This document shows positions 23,785-32,678 of a DNA stretch of 42,057 nucleotides, in pieces. A program made the position numbers and the translations under genes. Position 1 is the stretch's first letter; each line of letters begins with the position of its first letter. The stretch comes from an uncultured Alphaproteobacteria bacterium (GTDB lineage Bacteria; Pseudomonadota; Alphaproteobacteria; Micavibrionales; Micavibrionaceae). The notes below the pieces were generated by a model. The model ran no database searches, was not told where the DNA came from, and worked only from the letters and a program-made list of their open reading frames with translations. The DNA lies in the NCBI GenBank assembly GCA_946481105.1, contig CAMLMM010000006.1, positions 1 to 42,057 on the forward strand, in the 5' to 3' direction.

Positions 23785-24078
23785 TTAAGCCGCTGGCATG
23801 CACATGACTTCAATAGTGGCCACGGCGGATATGTAAGCCGGGAAGCGCGGGACCCCGTTCAAGAATTCAATCAGCCCTACCTTGGCTTTGTTTACCAGTC
23901 GCTGCAAAACGTCGTTACGTTCGCAGGCAATATCCCCGACTTCCTCATCCCCGGAGCGGAACACAATACCCCGATTGTGCACTTCCAAGGTCAACGGTTG
24001 GTCTTTGGGTAATTGGGTCGGGATAACAATGACAATCGAGTCATTCTCGCCCAGAATAAAATCACAGCTATTCAACAT
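23785..24078 (-). CDS. Unknown 97-aa protein
   Basis: A small soluble protein with alternating strands (SCDFILGENDSIVIVIPTQL) and a helix (CERNDVLQRLVNKAKVGLIEFL). The next codon upstream, GTG at 24081, could also be the start; GAGGG lies 7 or 10 bases before them. There are three cysteines and no membrane segment. It precedes the 90-aa unknown gene by 27 bases. Family not recognised. Confidence 0.55.
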   Translation of the reverse strand: MLNSCDFILGENDSIVIVIPTQLPKDQPLTLEVHNRGIVFRSGDEEVGDIACERNDVLQRLVNKAKVGLIEFLNGVPRFPAYISAVATIEVMCMPAA

Positions 24079-24156
24079 CACACACAGGCCCTCTTCTGGT
24101 TAATAACCACGGGATTTTTATCCCTTTTTTGTTATCACCAATGTGCCAGTATATGC

Positions 24157-24648
24157 TTAATTTAGAGTTAATTGGGCTGTTTCTTCTGGTTTCCTGGGCA
24201 GCCGGATTAAATGATTATAGATACGATGGGCTAGAAAACCTGCCAAAATCCCTACTGGTAGAAATATAAAGACGCCAAACATTAAGCCTGCTGCTATGCC
24301 TTGTTTTATTGTCAAAATAGCTTGCCCGATGAGAAACCCTATTAGGCTGGAATATAAAGTAGAAATAAGAACTCCCACGCCTATCCAATACAAAACGTGA
24401 ATTTTATCCCTTCTGATCAAACGTATCATTACGGAACTTGCGAGAAACAAGGCCGGAACTGATATGGCCATAAAAACCATTCCCACCATAAAGATCGCTC
24501 CAAATAAAAAAAACATCCTATCTGGTGAAAACGCAGGATCTTTAAAGACAACAACCGTACCAAAACCAAAAAGAACAACGAAAAAAGATATGGCAACAGC
24601 AAGAGTTACACTGGTAAGAACTTTATAATTATTGATCTCTTGCTGCAT
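24157..24648 (-). CDS. Small polytopic membrane protein, 163 aa
   Basis: Only the part from ATG 24648 is coding; the longer open frame to 24939 is a shadow of the dehydrogenase gene. The protein has about four transmembrane helices: residues 11-33, 46-70, 86-107 and 116-140, with basic loops. It starts 13 bases after the SDR gene stop on the same strand but has a weak ribosome-binding site. The gene is AT-richer than its neighbours. No family is recognised. Confidence 0.6.
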   Translation of the reverse strand: MQQEINNYKVLTSVTLAVAISFFVVLFGFGTVVVFKDPAFSPDRMFFLFGAIFMVGMVFMAISVPALFLASSVMIRLIRRDKIHVLYWIGVGVLISTLYSSLIGFLIGQAILTIKQGIAAGLMFGVFIFLPVGILAGFLAHRIYNHLIRLPRKPEETAQLTLN

Positions 24649-24661
24649 ATATTTAAAGAAG

Positions 24662-25387
24662 CTAAAGCCCCATATCCTCCGGGCGAACGATCTCCCCGTG
24701 ACGGGTGCAGGACGGCAGGGCCAGTTCCAGGAAAAGCGGGGCGACCTGGGCCGGGCTACGGAGGTCTTTGCCCTGATAGCCACCAGGGAAAGCTTGTCGC
24801 AGCATATCGGTATCCACAGCCCCGGGACGCACGATATTGATACGAATTGATGTGTGCTTTGTTTCGGATGCCCAGCTCTGCGCCAGGAACATCTCCGCCG
24901 CCTTGCTGACCCCATACGGCCCGAAGAACGGAGTCGCATTCACGCCCAGCCCCGACCCAGTAAAAATGGCGCGTCCTGCATCGGATGCCTTCAGCAGCGG
25001 CTCCAGCGTGCGTATCATCTGCACATTGGCGGTCACATTGACCGTCATGGAATTATTCCAGTCTTTTATCTTGCTGTGAGATACAGGCCGTAATTCGGAC
25101 ATGATCCCTGCATTGGCGACCCAGATATCCAGCTTGCCAAAGCGCGCCATGATCGTCGGGCCGAGGGCTTCCAGTTCATCAATCTTGTTCAGGTCGAATG
25201 GCATCAGCGTTGACTGCCCGCCGTCGGCACGAATGGCATCATCAACCGCTTCCAGACCATCTTTGGACCGTGCCAGCAGGATAACATGCGCGCCTTCGCG
25301 GGCGTAAAGCTTCGCCACTTCCGCGCCGATACCGCGCGATGCCCCCGTAACCAGAGCCACGCGCCCCTGAAGCTTCTTCGATGTCAT
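24662..25387 (-). CDS. SDR-family dehydrogenase
   Basis: This 241-aa enzyme is a short-chain dehydrogenase/reductase with TGASRGIGAEVA at about residue 14, VANAGIMSELRPV near 87, and catalytic Tyr158-x3-Lys162 in GPYGVSKAAEMF. IRINIVRPGAVDTDM follows. The substrate cannot be told; the family includes oxoacyl reductases and sugar dehydrogenases. It begins 1 base after the purF stop codon on the same strand, so it is probably co-transcribed with cvpA-purF. The same arrangement, purF followed by an SDR gene, occurs in several alphaproteobacteria. Confidence 0.88.
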   Translation of the reverse strand: MTSKKLQGRVALVTGASRGIGAEVAKLYAREGAHVILLARSKDGLEAVDDAIRADGGQSTLMPFDLNKIDELEALGPTIMARFGKLDIWVANAGIMSELRPVSHSKIKDWNNSMTVNVTANVQMIRTLEPLLKASDAGRAIFTGSGLGVNATPFFGPYGVSKAAEMFLAQSWASETKHTSIRINIVRPGAVDTDMLRQAFPGGYQGKDLRSPAQVAPLFLELALPSCTRHGEIVRPEDMGL

Positions 25388-25388
25388 G

Positions 25389-26822
25389 TTAGCAGGCTTT
25401 CTTCAACATAATCTGGTCGGTCAGGCGTACCGGGTAATCCCCCGTAAAACATGCGTCACAGAATTGTGGTTTCTGCGCATTGCGCCCTGCTTCGCCCATC
25501 GCCTTGTACAGGCCTTCCTCAGAAATAAAAGCCAGCGAATCCACGCCGATAAAATCGGCAATCTGTTGCACCGAATGTGATGACGCCAGCAATTCATCCG
25601 TCGATGGCGTATCAATACCGTAGAAGCAACTATGTTTCACCGGTGGCGACGAAATGCGCATATGCACCTCGGTGGCGCCTGCGGCACGGATCATTTCGAC
25701 AATTTTACGCGAGGTCGTTCCACGTACGATGGAATCATCGACCAATACGACACGCTTACCTTCGATAATACCGCGGTTGGCATTATGTTTTCGCTTGACC
25801 CCCAGATGGCGGATTTTCTGCGTTGGCTCAATAAAGGTGCGGCCCACGTAATGATTGCGGATGATACCCAACTCGAACGGAATATCGCTGGCTTCGGCAA
25901 AGCCCAGCGCCGCCGGAACACCGCTATCAGGGACAGGTACCACGACATCCACATCACACGGGGCTTCCTGCGCCAGCACGCCGCCAATGGCTTTGCGCAT
26001 ATCATAGACGGAACGCCCTTCCATGATGCTGTCGGGACGCGCGAAATAAATATATTCAAAAATACAAAATCGCGACGGCGCCGATTCAAAAGGACGCGTA
26101 CTCTGGATGCCTTCTTTCGTAATCAGCACCATTTCGCCCGGTTGGATATCACGAACATAGTCGGCACCGATTATATCGAGACCGCAGGTTTCGGACGACA
26201 GCACATAGGCTTCACCTAGACGGCCTAAAACCAGCGGACGGAACCCATACGGGTCGCGCACACCGATCATGCGGCCTTCGGCAAAACAGACCAGTGAATA
26301 GGCCCCTTCAATTTGTTTGAGCGATTCAACCAGTTTTTCAACGACTGTACGTTTCCGCGACAAGGCCACCAGATGAATAATAACCTCGGTATCGCTGGTT
26401 GACTGGAAGAGCGACCCTTTTTCCACCAGATCTTCCCGGATTTTCAGCGCGTTGGTCAAGTTGCCGTTATGTGCAACGGTGAATCCGCCAAATGACAATT
26501 CGGCATAAAGTGGCTGCACATTGCGCAACATGGTGCCGCCGGTCGTTGCATAACGGTTATGGCCGATAGCATAATGCCCTTTCAGGCGGGCGATAATATC
26601 CTGGTCGTTGAAAATATCGTCGACCAGACCCAGCCCGCGATGCACGTAAAATTCCGATCCGTCATTGGATACGATACCGGATGACTCCTGTCCGCGGTGC
26701 TGAAGCGCGTGAAGCCCTAAAGCTGTCAATGTCGCCGCATCTTCATGATTGAAGATGCCAAATATGCCGCATTCCTCTTTCAGCTTATCGTCATCAAACG
26801 GGTCGGTGGTCACGTTATTCAT
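25389..26822 (-). CDS. purF: Amidophosphoribosyltransferase
   Basis: PurF commits PRPP to purine synthesis by transferring the amide of glutamine. The 477-aa protein has a 17-residue propeptide ending LKEE, then Cys18, the expected glutaminase nucleophile after cleavage (CGIFGIF). The PRPP-binding loop VVLVDDSIVRGTTSRKIV is present. Four cysteines match the iron-sulfur ligands of the Bacillus-type enzyme: CIFEYIYFARPDS, SCFYGIDTPS and CDACFTGDYP. It is thus likely to carry a 4Fe-4S cluster. AAGGA lies 7 bases before ATG 26822. This ATG overlaps the cvpA stop codon by 8 bases. The frame extends to 26900 but only into cvpA. Confidence 0.96.
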   Translation of the reverse strand: MNNVTTDPFDDDKLKEECGIFGIFNHEDAATLTALGLHALQHRGQESSGIVSNDGSEFYVHRGLGLVDDIFNDQDIIARLKGHYAIGHNRYATTGGTMLRNVQPLYAELSFGGFTVAHNGNLTNALKIREDLVEKGSLFQSTSDTEVIIHLVALSRKRTVVEKLVESLKQIEGAYSLVCFAEGRMIGVRDPYGFRPLVLGRLGEAYVLSSETCGLDIIGADYVRDIQPGEMVLITKEGIQSTRPFESAPSRFCIFEYIYFARPDSIMEGRSVYDMRKAIGGVLAQEAPCDVDVVVPVPDSGVPAALGFAEASDIPFELGIIRNHYVGRTFIEPTQKIRHLGVKRKHNANRGIIEGKRVVLVDDSIVRGTTSRKIVEMIRAAGATEVHMRISSPPVKHSCFYGIDTPSTDELLASSHSVQQIADFIGVDSLAFISEEGLYKAMGEAGRNAQKPQFCDACFTGDYPVRLTDQIMLKKAC

Positions 26823-27543
26823 TGACATTTCCTTGCTGTGGCGGTGTAGCCGATTTATCGTCCATAAGTTTATCCAGATTGTTCCGGTCCATGGCGTCAT
26901 AACCCTGCTGCTTCAAATCTTCCATCTTCTGGACGGCATCCGGTACAATACGTTTGTCACCCAGTACATCTATTTCCTTCAGTTTATCCCGTGTTGTTTC
27001 AGCCGCAGCTTTTGCATCTTTTTCCTGCGGCAGATAGGACGCCATCCATTCACTGGTTTCCTGTACAAAGAACATGGTCTTGGAATCATTCAACCATTCT
27101 TTTTTGCTATCCGGCAAAATCAGGCTGAACGGCAGATAAAGAATACCCAAAAGTAATATGCCCCGCCCGATTCCAAAGAAAACCCCCAGGGTACGGTCGA
27201 CGGGACCAAGTCCCAGCGCCCGAACGGCACTCGCCAGAAAATGGCTGATTACCTGCAACAGAATAAATACACCGATAAATATACTGGCATAAGCGGCGAC
27301 ATCCGCCACCAGGTTCATCGGGATCAGATCAAATAATTTGCCGGGGTCTTTATCTTTTTCGATACCGAACCATGATGCCATCAGTGGCTTCAAATCATCG
27401 CCAAACATAAAAGCGGCCATAGCGCCGCCCAACACACCAAAAATAGTCAGAACTTCACGAATAAATCCCCGGAAAAACGACACCCCGGCTGAAATAAGAA
27501 GGACGAGGACGACGCCAATATCAACGAAGAGAGCAATATTCAT
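26815..27543 (-). CDS. cvpA: CvpA family membrane protein
   Basis: CvpA is an inner-membrane protein of uncertain molecular role, first linked to colicin V production and commonly found beside purF. The 242-aa protein has about four transmembrane helices in residues 1-150, with the conserved SFFRGFIREVLTIFG loop after the first helix and GLGPVDRTLGVFFGIGRG after the third. The C-terminal 90 residues are charged and soluble. Its stop overlaps the purF start, so the two are translationally coupled. Confidence 0.92.
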   Translation of the reverse strand: MNIALFVDIGVVLVLLISAGVSFFRGFIREVLTIFGVLGGAMAAFMFGDDLKPLMASWFGIEKDKDPGKLFDLIPMNLVADVAAYASIFIGVFILLQVISHFLASAVRALGLGPVDRTLGVFFGIGRGILLLGILYLPFSLILPDSKKEWLNDSKTMFFVQETSEWMASYLPQEKDAKAAAETTRDKLKEIDVLGDKRIVPDAVQKMEDLKQQGYDAMDRNNLDKLMDDKSATPPQQGNVNE

Positions 27544-27609
27544 AAATACATTTTCCCGCGGGTGGTGATGGGGAAAGTGATAAGGAAATTTGTGGCAAAA
27601 AGCAAGACT

Positions 27610-29019
27610 TTAGACAGCCCGCGCCGGACGCTTCTGTACAGTTCCGCCTTCACGCATAAACCCAATCAAATCGTCCAGATGGGCCATTTCCGCGATATTC
27701 AGCCCCTCCGGTGCCGCATTTTTCTGCCGTGACGTGCGATTGGCTGTAATACACGCTTCGGTAAAGCCAAGTTTTGCTGCTTCTTTCAGGCGCTGATCCT
27801 GCTGCGATACCGCCCGTACTTCACCGGACAGGCCGACTTCACCAAAGAAAACGGTTTCCGACGGGACTGGCCGCCCCTGCAACGCGCTGATTAGCGCTGC
27901 AGCCACGGCCAAATCCGCCGCCGGTTCGGAAATACGGATACCGCCAGCCATATTGAGGTAAACCTCACTCCCGGAAAACGCCATGCCACACCGCGCTTCG
28001 AGCACGGCCAGTATCATGGATAACCGGTTTGGGTCCCACCCGATTACGGAACGCCGTGGCGCACCATAGGGTGCAGGGGCCACCAGTGCCTGTACTTCAA
28101 CCAATAACGGACGCGTCCCTTCCATTCCGGCAAAGACGGCGCTGCCCGTCACATCCGGCTGACGTTGCGACAGAAATAGGGCCGATGGATTTCCCACCTC
28201 GGATAACCCCAGCTCACCCATTTCAAACACGCCGATTTCATCGGTCGCGCCAAAACGGTTTTTGACGGTACGCAAGATACGGAACTGGTGCCCACGATCA
28301 CCTTCAAAATACAAAACGGTATCAACCATATGCTCCAGCACACGCGGTCCGGCAATCTGACCATCTTTGGTCACGTGGCCGACAAAGAATGTGGCCGTCC
28401 CGGTTTTCTTGGCCAGGCGTATCAGTTCCTGCGCCGCCGTCCGCACCTGCGTCACCGTCCCCGGCGCGCTTTCAACGGTATCGACATACATGGTTTGAAT
28501 GGAATCGATAACCAGCACATCTATTTCTGACTGCTCCATCGTCGCGGCGATTTCACGTACATTCGTGGCAGATGCCAGTGCAACAGGGGCTTTATCAAGA
28601 CCTAACCGCTGCGCACGCAACCTGACCTGATCAACCGCTTCCTCACCTGACACATAAACACAAGTCAGGCCTTTTTGCGCAAGCGCGCAGACAACCTGCA
28701 ACAATAGTGTCGATTTTCCTATGCCAGGATCCCCCCCCAGAAGAATGGCGCAACCTGGTACCAACCCACCGCCTGTCACACGGTCGAATTCTTTAAATCC
28801 GGTGACATGGCGCTGTACTTTTTTATCTTCGGTAATCTGCAGGCTGACCAGATCAATGGATTTGCCTTTTTTGACATTGCCAAGACTTTTCGGTGGACCT
28901 GCCTCACTCGCTTCGGCTTGCAACGAATTCCATTCGCCACAAGCTTCGCATTTCCCGGCCCATTGTGCATACACGGACCCGCAGGACTGACAGATATAAG
29001 ATATTTTTGATTTGGCCAT
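27610..29019 (-). CDS. radA: DNA repair protein RadA
   Basis: RadA is a RecA-like motor that extends branch migration in recombination. The 469-aa protein has an N-terminal zinc finger with Cys10, Cys13, Cys24 and Cys27, Walker A GDPGIGKST near residue 95, the RadA-specific KNRFG motif near 253, and a C-terminal Lon-protease-like domain with EVGLSGEVRAVSQ. All features are intact. The degenerate EAL gene ends 17 bases before its start on the same strand, so they are probably in one transcript. Confidence 0.97.
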   Translation of the reverse strand: MAKSKISYICQSCGSVYAQWAGKCEACGEWNSLQAEASEAGPPKSLGNVKKGKSIDLVSLQITEDKKVQRHVTGFKEFDRVTGGGLVPGCAILLGGDPGIGKSTLLLQVVCALAQKGLTCVYVSGEEAVDQVRLRAQRLGLDKAPVALASATNVREIAATMEQSEIDVLVIDSIQTMYVDTVESAPGTVTQVRTAAQELIRLAKKTGTATFFVGHVTKDGQIAGPRVLEHMVDTVLYFEGDRGHQFRILRTVKNRFGATDEIGVFEMGELGLSEVGNPSALFLSQRQPDVTGSAVFAGMEGTRPLLVEVQALVAPAPYGAPRRSVIGWDPNRLSMILAVLEARCGMAFSGSEVYLNMAGGIRISEPAADLAVAAALISALQGRPVPSETVFFGEVGLSGEVRAVSQQDQRLKEAAKLGFTEACITANRTSRQKNAAPEGLNIAEMAHLDDLIGFMREGGTVQKRPARAV

Positions 29020-29036
29020 ACGGGCAGTTTAACAGA

Positions 29037-29789
29037 TTAAGCTGCTGGTGCAAGTTCCGTAGCAGAGGTCGCTTCAGGCGCATATTGCTGCATTTTGACT
29101 GGATGGTACATCTGCATCGCGGTTATACCAATACCCTGCATATAAGGTAATAGAGGCTGGTCACGCTCCGTTACCCCTTCCATGGTAATTACACAACCAG
29201 AATAAGCTTCGCAAATTTTGCGGATAAATTCCACTTCGGAGGATTCCAAATTTTTACGGATGCGGTGCCATACCTGATGCGCGAATTTCAATCCCTGGAC
29301 ATTATCCCCTAACGCTTCCAGGCGCTGATATGTTTCCGATTGGGATGGATCCAGGTCATCGAGAAAAAACTTGACGCCATATTTCTTATGCAGATATTTC
29401 AAACGTGCTGGATCGGCATTATCTGGTACACCACCATGTTCGGTAATCTCCTTCCAATGCCTCGGCTTACCTTGAGCATGACGTTCAGCCATTAATTCTT
29501 CAAATTCTTTCGAGAATACAGTTTCCACATTGGCATTCACACTCATGATTTTGCCGGTCTTGTCAGCATAGTCCAATGCCGCGCGTAAAATCGTGATATC
29601 ATTCCTTATCAAGAAACCAATATGGCGGCGCATATCACTGAAAAAGTTTTCGGCGCTCACGCCATTCGGCAACGAAAACAATACCTCGCCATTGGGAAGC
29701 TCCTCATCACGGTAGCTGACAGGAACGACAGGATCGACGCGGAATTGTGGCTTCCCTAAAACAGCGGCGCTAAACGAACTCAGATACAT
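29037..29789 (-). CDS. Degenerate EAL-domain protein
   Basis: The 250-aa protein is recognisable as the C-terminal two thirds of an EAL (c-di-GMP phosphodiesterase) fold. Matching blocks are MSVNANVETVF (SVNLS-like, Asn85), KEITEH (LEITE-like, Glu114/117), FFLDDLDPSQ (DDFG-like, Asp144/145), GLKFA (Lys168) and MEGVTERDQ (EGVE-like, Glu204), ending near QMYHP. The strand carrying the EAL motif itself is not evident in the divergent N-terminal 55 residues. It may bind c-di-GMP or a protein partner, as in YdiV-type proteins, instead of cleaving. No GGDEF domain is in the window. It is upstream of radA on the same strand. Confidence 0.75.
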   Translation of the reverse strand: MYLSSFSAAVLGKPQFRVDPVVPVSYRDEELPNGEVLFSLPNGVSAENFFSDMRRHIGFLIRNDITILRAALDYADKTGKIMSVNANVETVFSKEFEELMAERHAQGKPRHWKEITEHGGVPDNADPARLKYLHKKYGVKFFLDDLDPSQSETYQRLEALGDNVQGLKFAHQVWHRIRKNLESSEVEFIRKICEAYSGCVITMEGVTERDQPLLPYMQGIGITAMQMYHPVKMQQYAPEATSATELAPAA

Positions 29790-29879
29790 AGGCTTCCCTG
29801 ATCATTTTAATTTCTATAATGGTCAGGCAATTGGAAAGTTTTGTCAAGAAAATATGCAACGCAGCGTATCAGTTTGGTC

Positions 29880-31529
29880 TTATTCCCGCTGCAAGGCCCA
29901 TTTTACCTGGATGCGGTCAGAATTCATGGGAATGGTTAATACCAGCTGTTTGGTCGGCTGCGGCTTTAACCCACTGCCTAAATACACACTCGGCTCAACA
30001 TGCAGCTTGGCACCCACGCCATGAAAATGCCAGACACTCCCCGCCGGAAGAGTCAGCACGGCATTATTTCCATCCTCAACGCCGGACACCAGAATGCGTG
30101 GATGCAGATGGAAACGTACCGCCACATTAACTGGTTTCGTCAACGTCACATGCGCAGTGAGCGTATCTTCACCTCGCAGATCATGGCCCTGCTCCGCCAG
30201 ATAGAAACGCCGCGCATGTTCAATGCCGGATTTTGCCATGAATCCGTCATGCGACACATCGATAAGACACGCTTCTTTGTTTTCACGGCGTACAGAACAG
30301 ATAGGTCCATGCGGATGCAGGATGGCCCCATCGGCGGCAAATTCATGCACAGGCCGGCCATTCAGTGTCAACGCATTATGCGCGGCCGTGTGGCGTAAGC
30401 CCTGCTGCCAGCCTTCATGGGACGGATGGCCTCCGCAATTGGTGAAGATACGTTCGCGCCCATAAGCAAACTCAAATGACAGCGGCGCCGAATGGTAATC
30501 CTTGCTATACGGTTCCGGCGGCACGGCCCCCGCATCCACCATCAGCAAAGCACGACCCAGCATGACACGCTCGACCCCGGCCAATGCCGGACCTTTATCA
30601 TTGCGTTTCCCGCCGCGCAGCTGGGTTAAAACAGCGTCAAGCATGTCAACGTCGCATTCCTGCGCGCCATGAAACAAGCCCAATTTTCGGTCAGGGTAAA
30701 TAAAAAATCGCAATGCCGGGCCCGTACGTTCAATCGCCTGCTGAATAACCGGCGGCACTGGCAGTTCCGCACGGTTCAGAGCGTAACGCAAATCCAGCAA
30801 TATCTGCATGACGTTCAACAGCTTCTGTGCGCAGCCGGAAATATGTGTGCCGTCTTTGCGTATTTGAACCGGAATTTCTTTCAGAATCGCCTGGAATCCC
30901 TGCACCACCCAGTCATCACGCCCCGGCAGCGATAACCCGGCATATATCAGTCCCTGCGCCGCCTGTAACAGGCCTATGCCGGACAAATTGCCCGGAAAAA
31001 TACGTGACAGATGGCGTGCCTGTGCATTCAGACTTACAAAATATTTTTTTTGAAACTCTTCATCGGCGCTACCACAGAAAAAGTCAAAAAAAGATAACCA
31101 CATGGTCAGGCGCTGCCCCATAATATCGCCACGCCAGACTTTCTCTGACCAGCGATCATGCGCCACCATCCATTCTTCAAACATCTGACGCGCCAGTAAG
31201 CGTGACGCATCCCCCCCTACGGCCCGCAGATCCCGCAACCAGGAAAATTCATGAACGATTTTTCCCCAAAGCGGATTGTCGCCAATCGTGTGCCAATTGA
31301 TATGATCCAGACGCAGACTCTGATTACCGCGTATCAACACGCCCCGGCACATCATCTGCCCGATCTCCGGCCTGCCCGGCCAGGGATCCGTCAGACGCAT
31401 TTTCAGCTGGCTTGGACATTCACCCGATGAAATCAGCCAATGATAAAAGGAACTGGAGCACGCCACCTGAGCGGCCTGCCGCTTAATATCATCCAGAAAA
31501 CGTGAAGGTTTCAAGGCGAGGCTAACCAC
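29880..31529 (-). CDS. Heparinase II/III family protein
   Basis: The 549-aa protein matches the heparinase II/III-like family, whose members are polysaccharide lyases with an alpha/alpha toroid followed by a beta-sandwich. The toroid covers about residues 70-290 (IGDNPLWGKIVHEFSWLRDL, NLSGIGLLQAAQGLIYAGL). The sandwich contains TNCGGHPSHEGWQQGLRHTAAHNALTL split over residues 363-389, in which the conserved RxTxxHNTL-type block is clear. There is no signal peptide, so it would be cytoplasmic, as is usual for this alphaproteobacterial subgroup. The start is GTG at 31529, 6 bases after rpe. The rpe-heparinase pair is conserved in relatives, where purH often follows. Substrate unknown. Confidence 0.88.
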   Translation of the reverse strand: MVSLALKPSRFLDDIKRQAAQVACSSSFYHWLISSGECPSQLKMRLTDPWPGRPEIGQMMCRGVLIRGNQSLRLDHINWHTIGDNPLWGKIVHEFSWLRDLRAVGGDASRLLARQMFEEWMVAHDRWSEKVWRGDIMGQRLTMWLSFFDFFCGSADEEFQKKYFVSLNAQARHLSRIFPGNLSGIGLLQAAQGLIYAGLSLPGRDDWVVQGFQAILKEIPVQIRKDGTHISGCAQKLLNVMQILLDLRYALNRAELPVPPVIQQAIERTGPALRFFIYPDRKLGLFHGAQECDVDMLDAVLTQLRGGKRNDKGPALAGVERVMLGRALLMVDAGAVPPEPYSKDYHSAPLSFEFAYGRERIFTNCGGHPSHEGWQQGLRHTAAHNALTLNGRPVHEFAADGAILHPHGPICSVRRENKEACLIDVSHDGFMAKSGIEHARRFYLAEQGHDLRGEDTLTAHVTLTKPVNVAVRFHLHPRILVSGVEDGNNAVLTLPAGSVWHFHGVGAKLHVEPSVYLGSGLKPQPTKQLVLTIPMNSDRIQVKWALQRE

Positions 31530-31535
31530 GATAGC

Positions 31536-32195
31536 TTACCCCCGCAATGCCGCGATTGATTGCGCATATTGCGCTGGACCATTCTTGAATACCGCCGTTC
31601 CCGCTACCAATACATTAGCCCCAGCTTTGATAACATCCGGCGCAGTCTGCGGCGTGATACCGCCGTCAACTTCCAGATCGATTGCGCGGCCTGTTGCATC
31701 AATCATCTTTTTGGCGTCGGCAATTTTGTTCAGTAATGGAATAAAAGACTGTCCACCGAAGCCAGGATTGACGGTCATAATCAAAATTAAATCAACCAGA
31801 TCCATCACATGGGCAATTGCCGATAGCGGGGTGGATGGATTCAAGGCAATACCGGCTTTTTTACCGAGAGCTTTAATCGTCTGCAGGCTGCGATGCACAT
31901 GCGGGCCCGCTTCCGGATGAACCGTGATAATATCGGCCCCGGCATCGGCAAAATCCTTTAGGAAATGATCAACCGGGGAAATCATCAGGTGAACGTCAAA
32001 TATTTTGGCCGAACAGGGGCGCAAAGCTTTTACGACCAGTGGCCCAATCGTCAGGTTCGGAACAAAATGACCGTCCATGACATCAATATGTATATAATCA
32101 GCCCCGGCTTTATCAATCGATTGCACCGCCTCCCCCAGATGAGCGAAATCAGCCGAGAGAATCGAAGGCGCTATGCGAATCGGTTGCTTATTCAT
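31536..32195 (-). CDS. rpe: Ribulose-phosphate 3-epimerase
   Basis: Rpe interconverts ribulose 5-phosphate and xylulose 5-phosphate in the pentose phosphate and Calvin pathways. The 219-aa TIM-barrel protein has [14 protein letters not shown] near residue 9, [16 protein letters not shown] near 36, [12 protein letters not shown] near 68, [11 protein letters not shown] near 140 and [15 protein letters not shown] near 174. The metal-binding His and Asp residues (HIDVMDG, DVHLM, EVDGG) are all present. It leads into the heparinase-like gene with a 6-base gap. Confidence 0.97.
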   Translation of the reverse strand: MNKQPIRIAPSILSADFAHLGEAVQSIDKAGADYIHIDVMDGHFVPNLTIGPLVVKALRPCSAKIFDVHLMISPVDHFLKDFADAGADIITVHPEAGPHVHRSLQTIKALGKKAGIALNPSTPLSAIAHVMDLVDLILIMTVNPGFGGQSFIPLLNKIADAKKMIDATGRAIDLEVDGGITPQTAPDVIKAGANVLVAGTAVFKNGPAQYAQSIAALRG

Positions 32196-32248
32196 AATGC
32201 GTAGAAAGCGAGTTTTGGGGGCGAACAGGGGCGTTATTTAAGTTATAA

Positions 32249-32254
32249 ATTATA
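32249..32254 (-). promoter_or_regulatory. TATAAT box before rpe
   Basis: A perfect -10 hexamer lies 54 bases upstream of the rpe start on the minus strand. No good -35 hexamer is found at the usual distance, so this is a weak promoter call in the 120-bp gap between rpe and dgkA. Confidence 0.35.
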
Positions 32255-32315
32255 CCGAATCGCGCTGGCAAGTCTTTTCGGCAAATTGCGGCGATTTTTC
32301 TGAAAGGCTTTCTCC

Positions 32316-32678
32316 ATGACGATCCCCATTAAATACCCAGTTTTGCAGCGTCTTATCAATGCGTTTTTTTACAGTTTGGATGGCCTCAAAGCCGCTTTTC
32401 ATGACGAGGCCGCCTTCCGTCAGGAGGTGGCGGCGGCCATCGCCCTTCTCCCATTAGCGTTTTTTATCGCCCCTTCGGCACTGGCAGCCGGCCTGATGTG
32501 CGGCAGCATATTTTTGGTTATGGCGTTTGAACTGATCAATAGCGCGATCGAAGCGGCCATTGACCGCCATGGTCCTGAAATTCATCCATTGGCCAAAAAA
32601 GCGAAAGACACCGGCAGTGCTGCCGTGCTGATGGCTATTCTGATTGCGGTTATTATCTGGATAAGCGCACTTGTTTAA
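32316..32678 (+). CDS. dgkA: Diacylglycerol kinase
   Basis: DgkA phosphorylates diacylglycerol formed in lipid and periplasmic glucan turnover. This is a small trimeric inner-membrane enzyme; 120 aa is typical. DEAAFRQEVAAA is the conserved cytoplasmic active-site segment, followed by three transmembrane helices, with FELINSAIEAAIDRHG in the second. GAAAGG lies before the ATG. Its TAA interlocks with the stop codon of the convergent AAA ATPase gene. Confidence 0.95.
   Translation: MTIPIKYPVLQRLINAFFYSLDGLKAAFHDEAAFRQEVAAAIALLPLAFFIAPSALAAGLMCGSIFLVMAFELINSAIEAAIDRHGPEIHPLAKKAKDTGSAAVLMAILIAVIIWISALV

Noticed and set aside
24649..24939. N-terminal extension of the membrane protein gene at 24157
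   Set aside because: The extra 97 codons lie inside the SDR dehydrogenase gene on the same strand, are Arg/Ser/Cys-rich and look like an out-of-frame reading.
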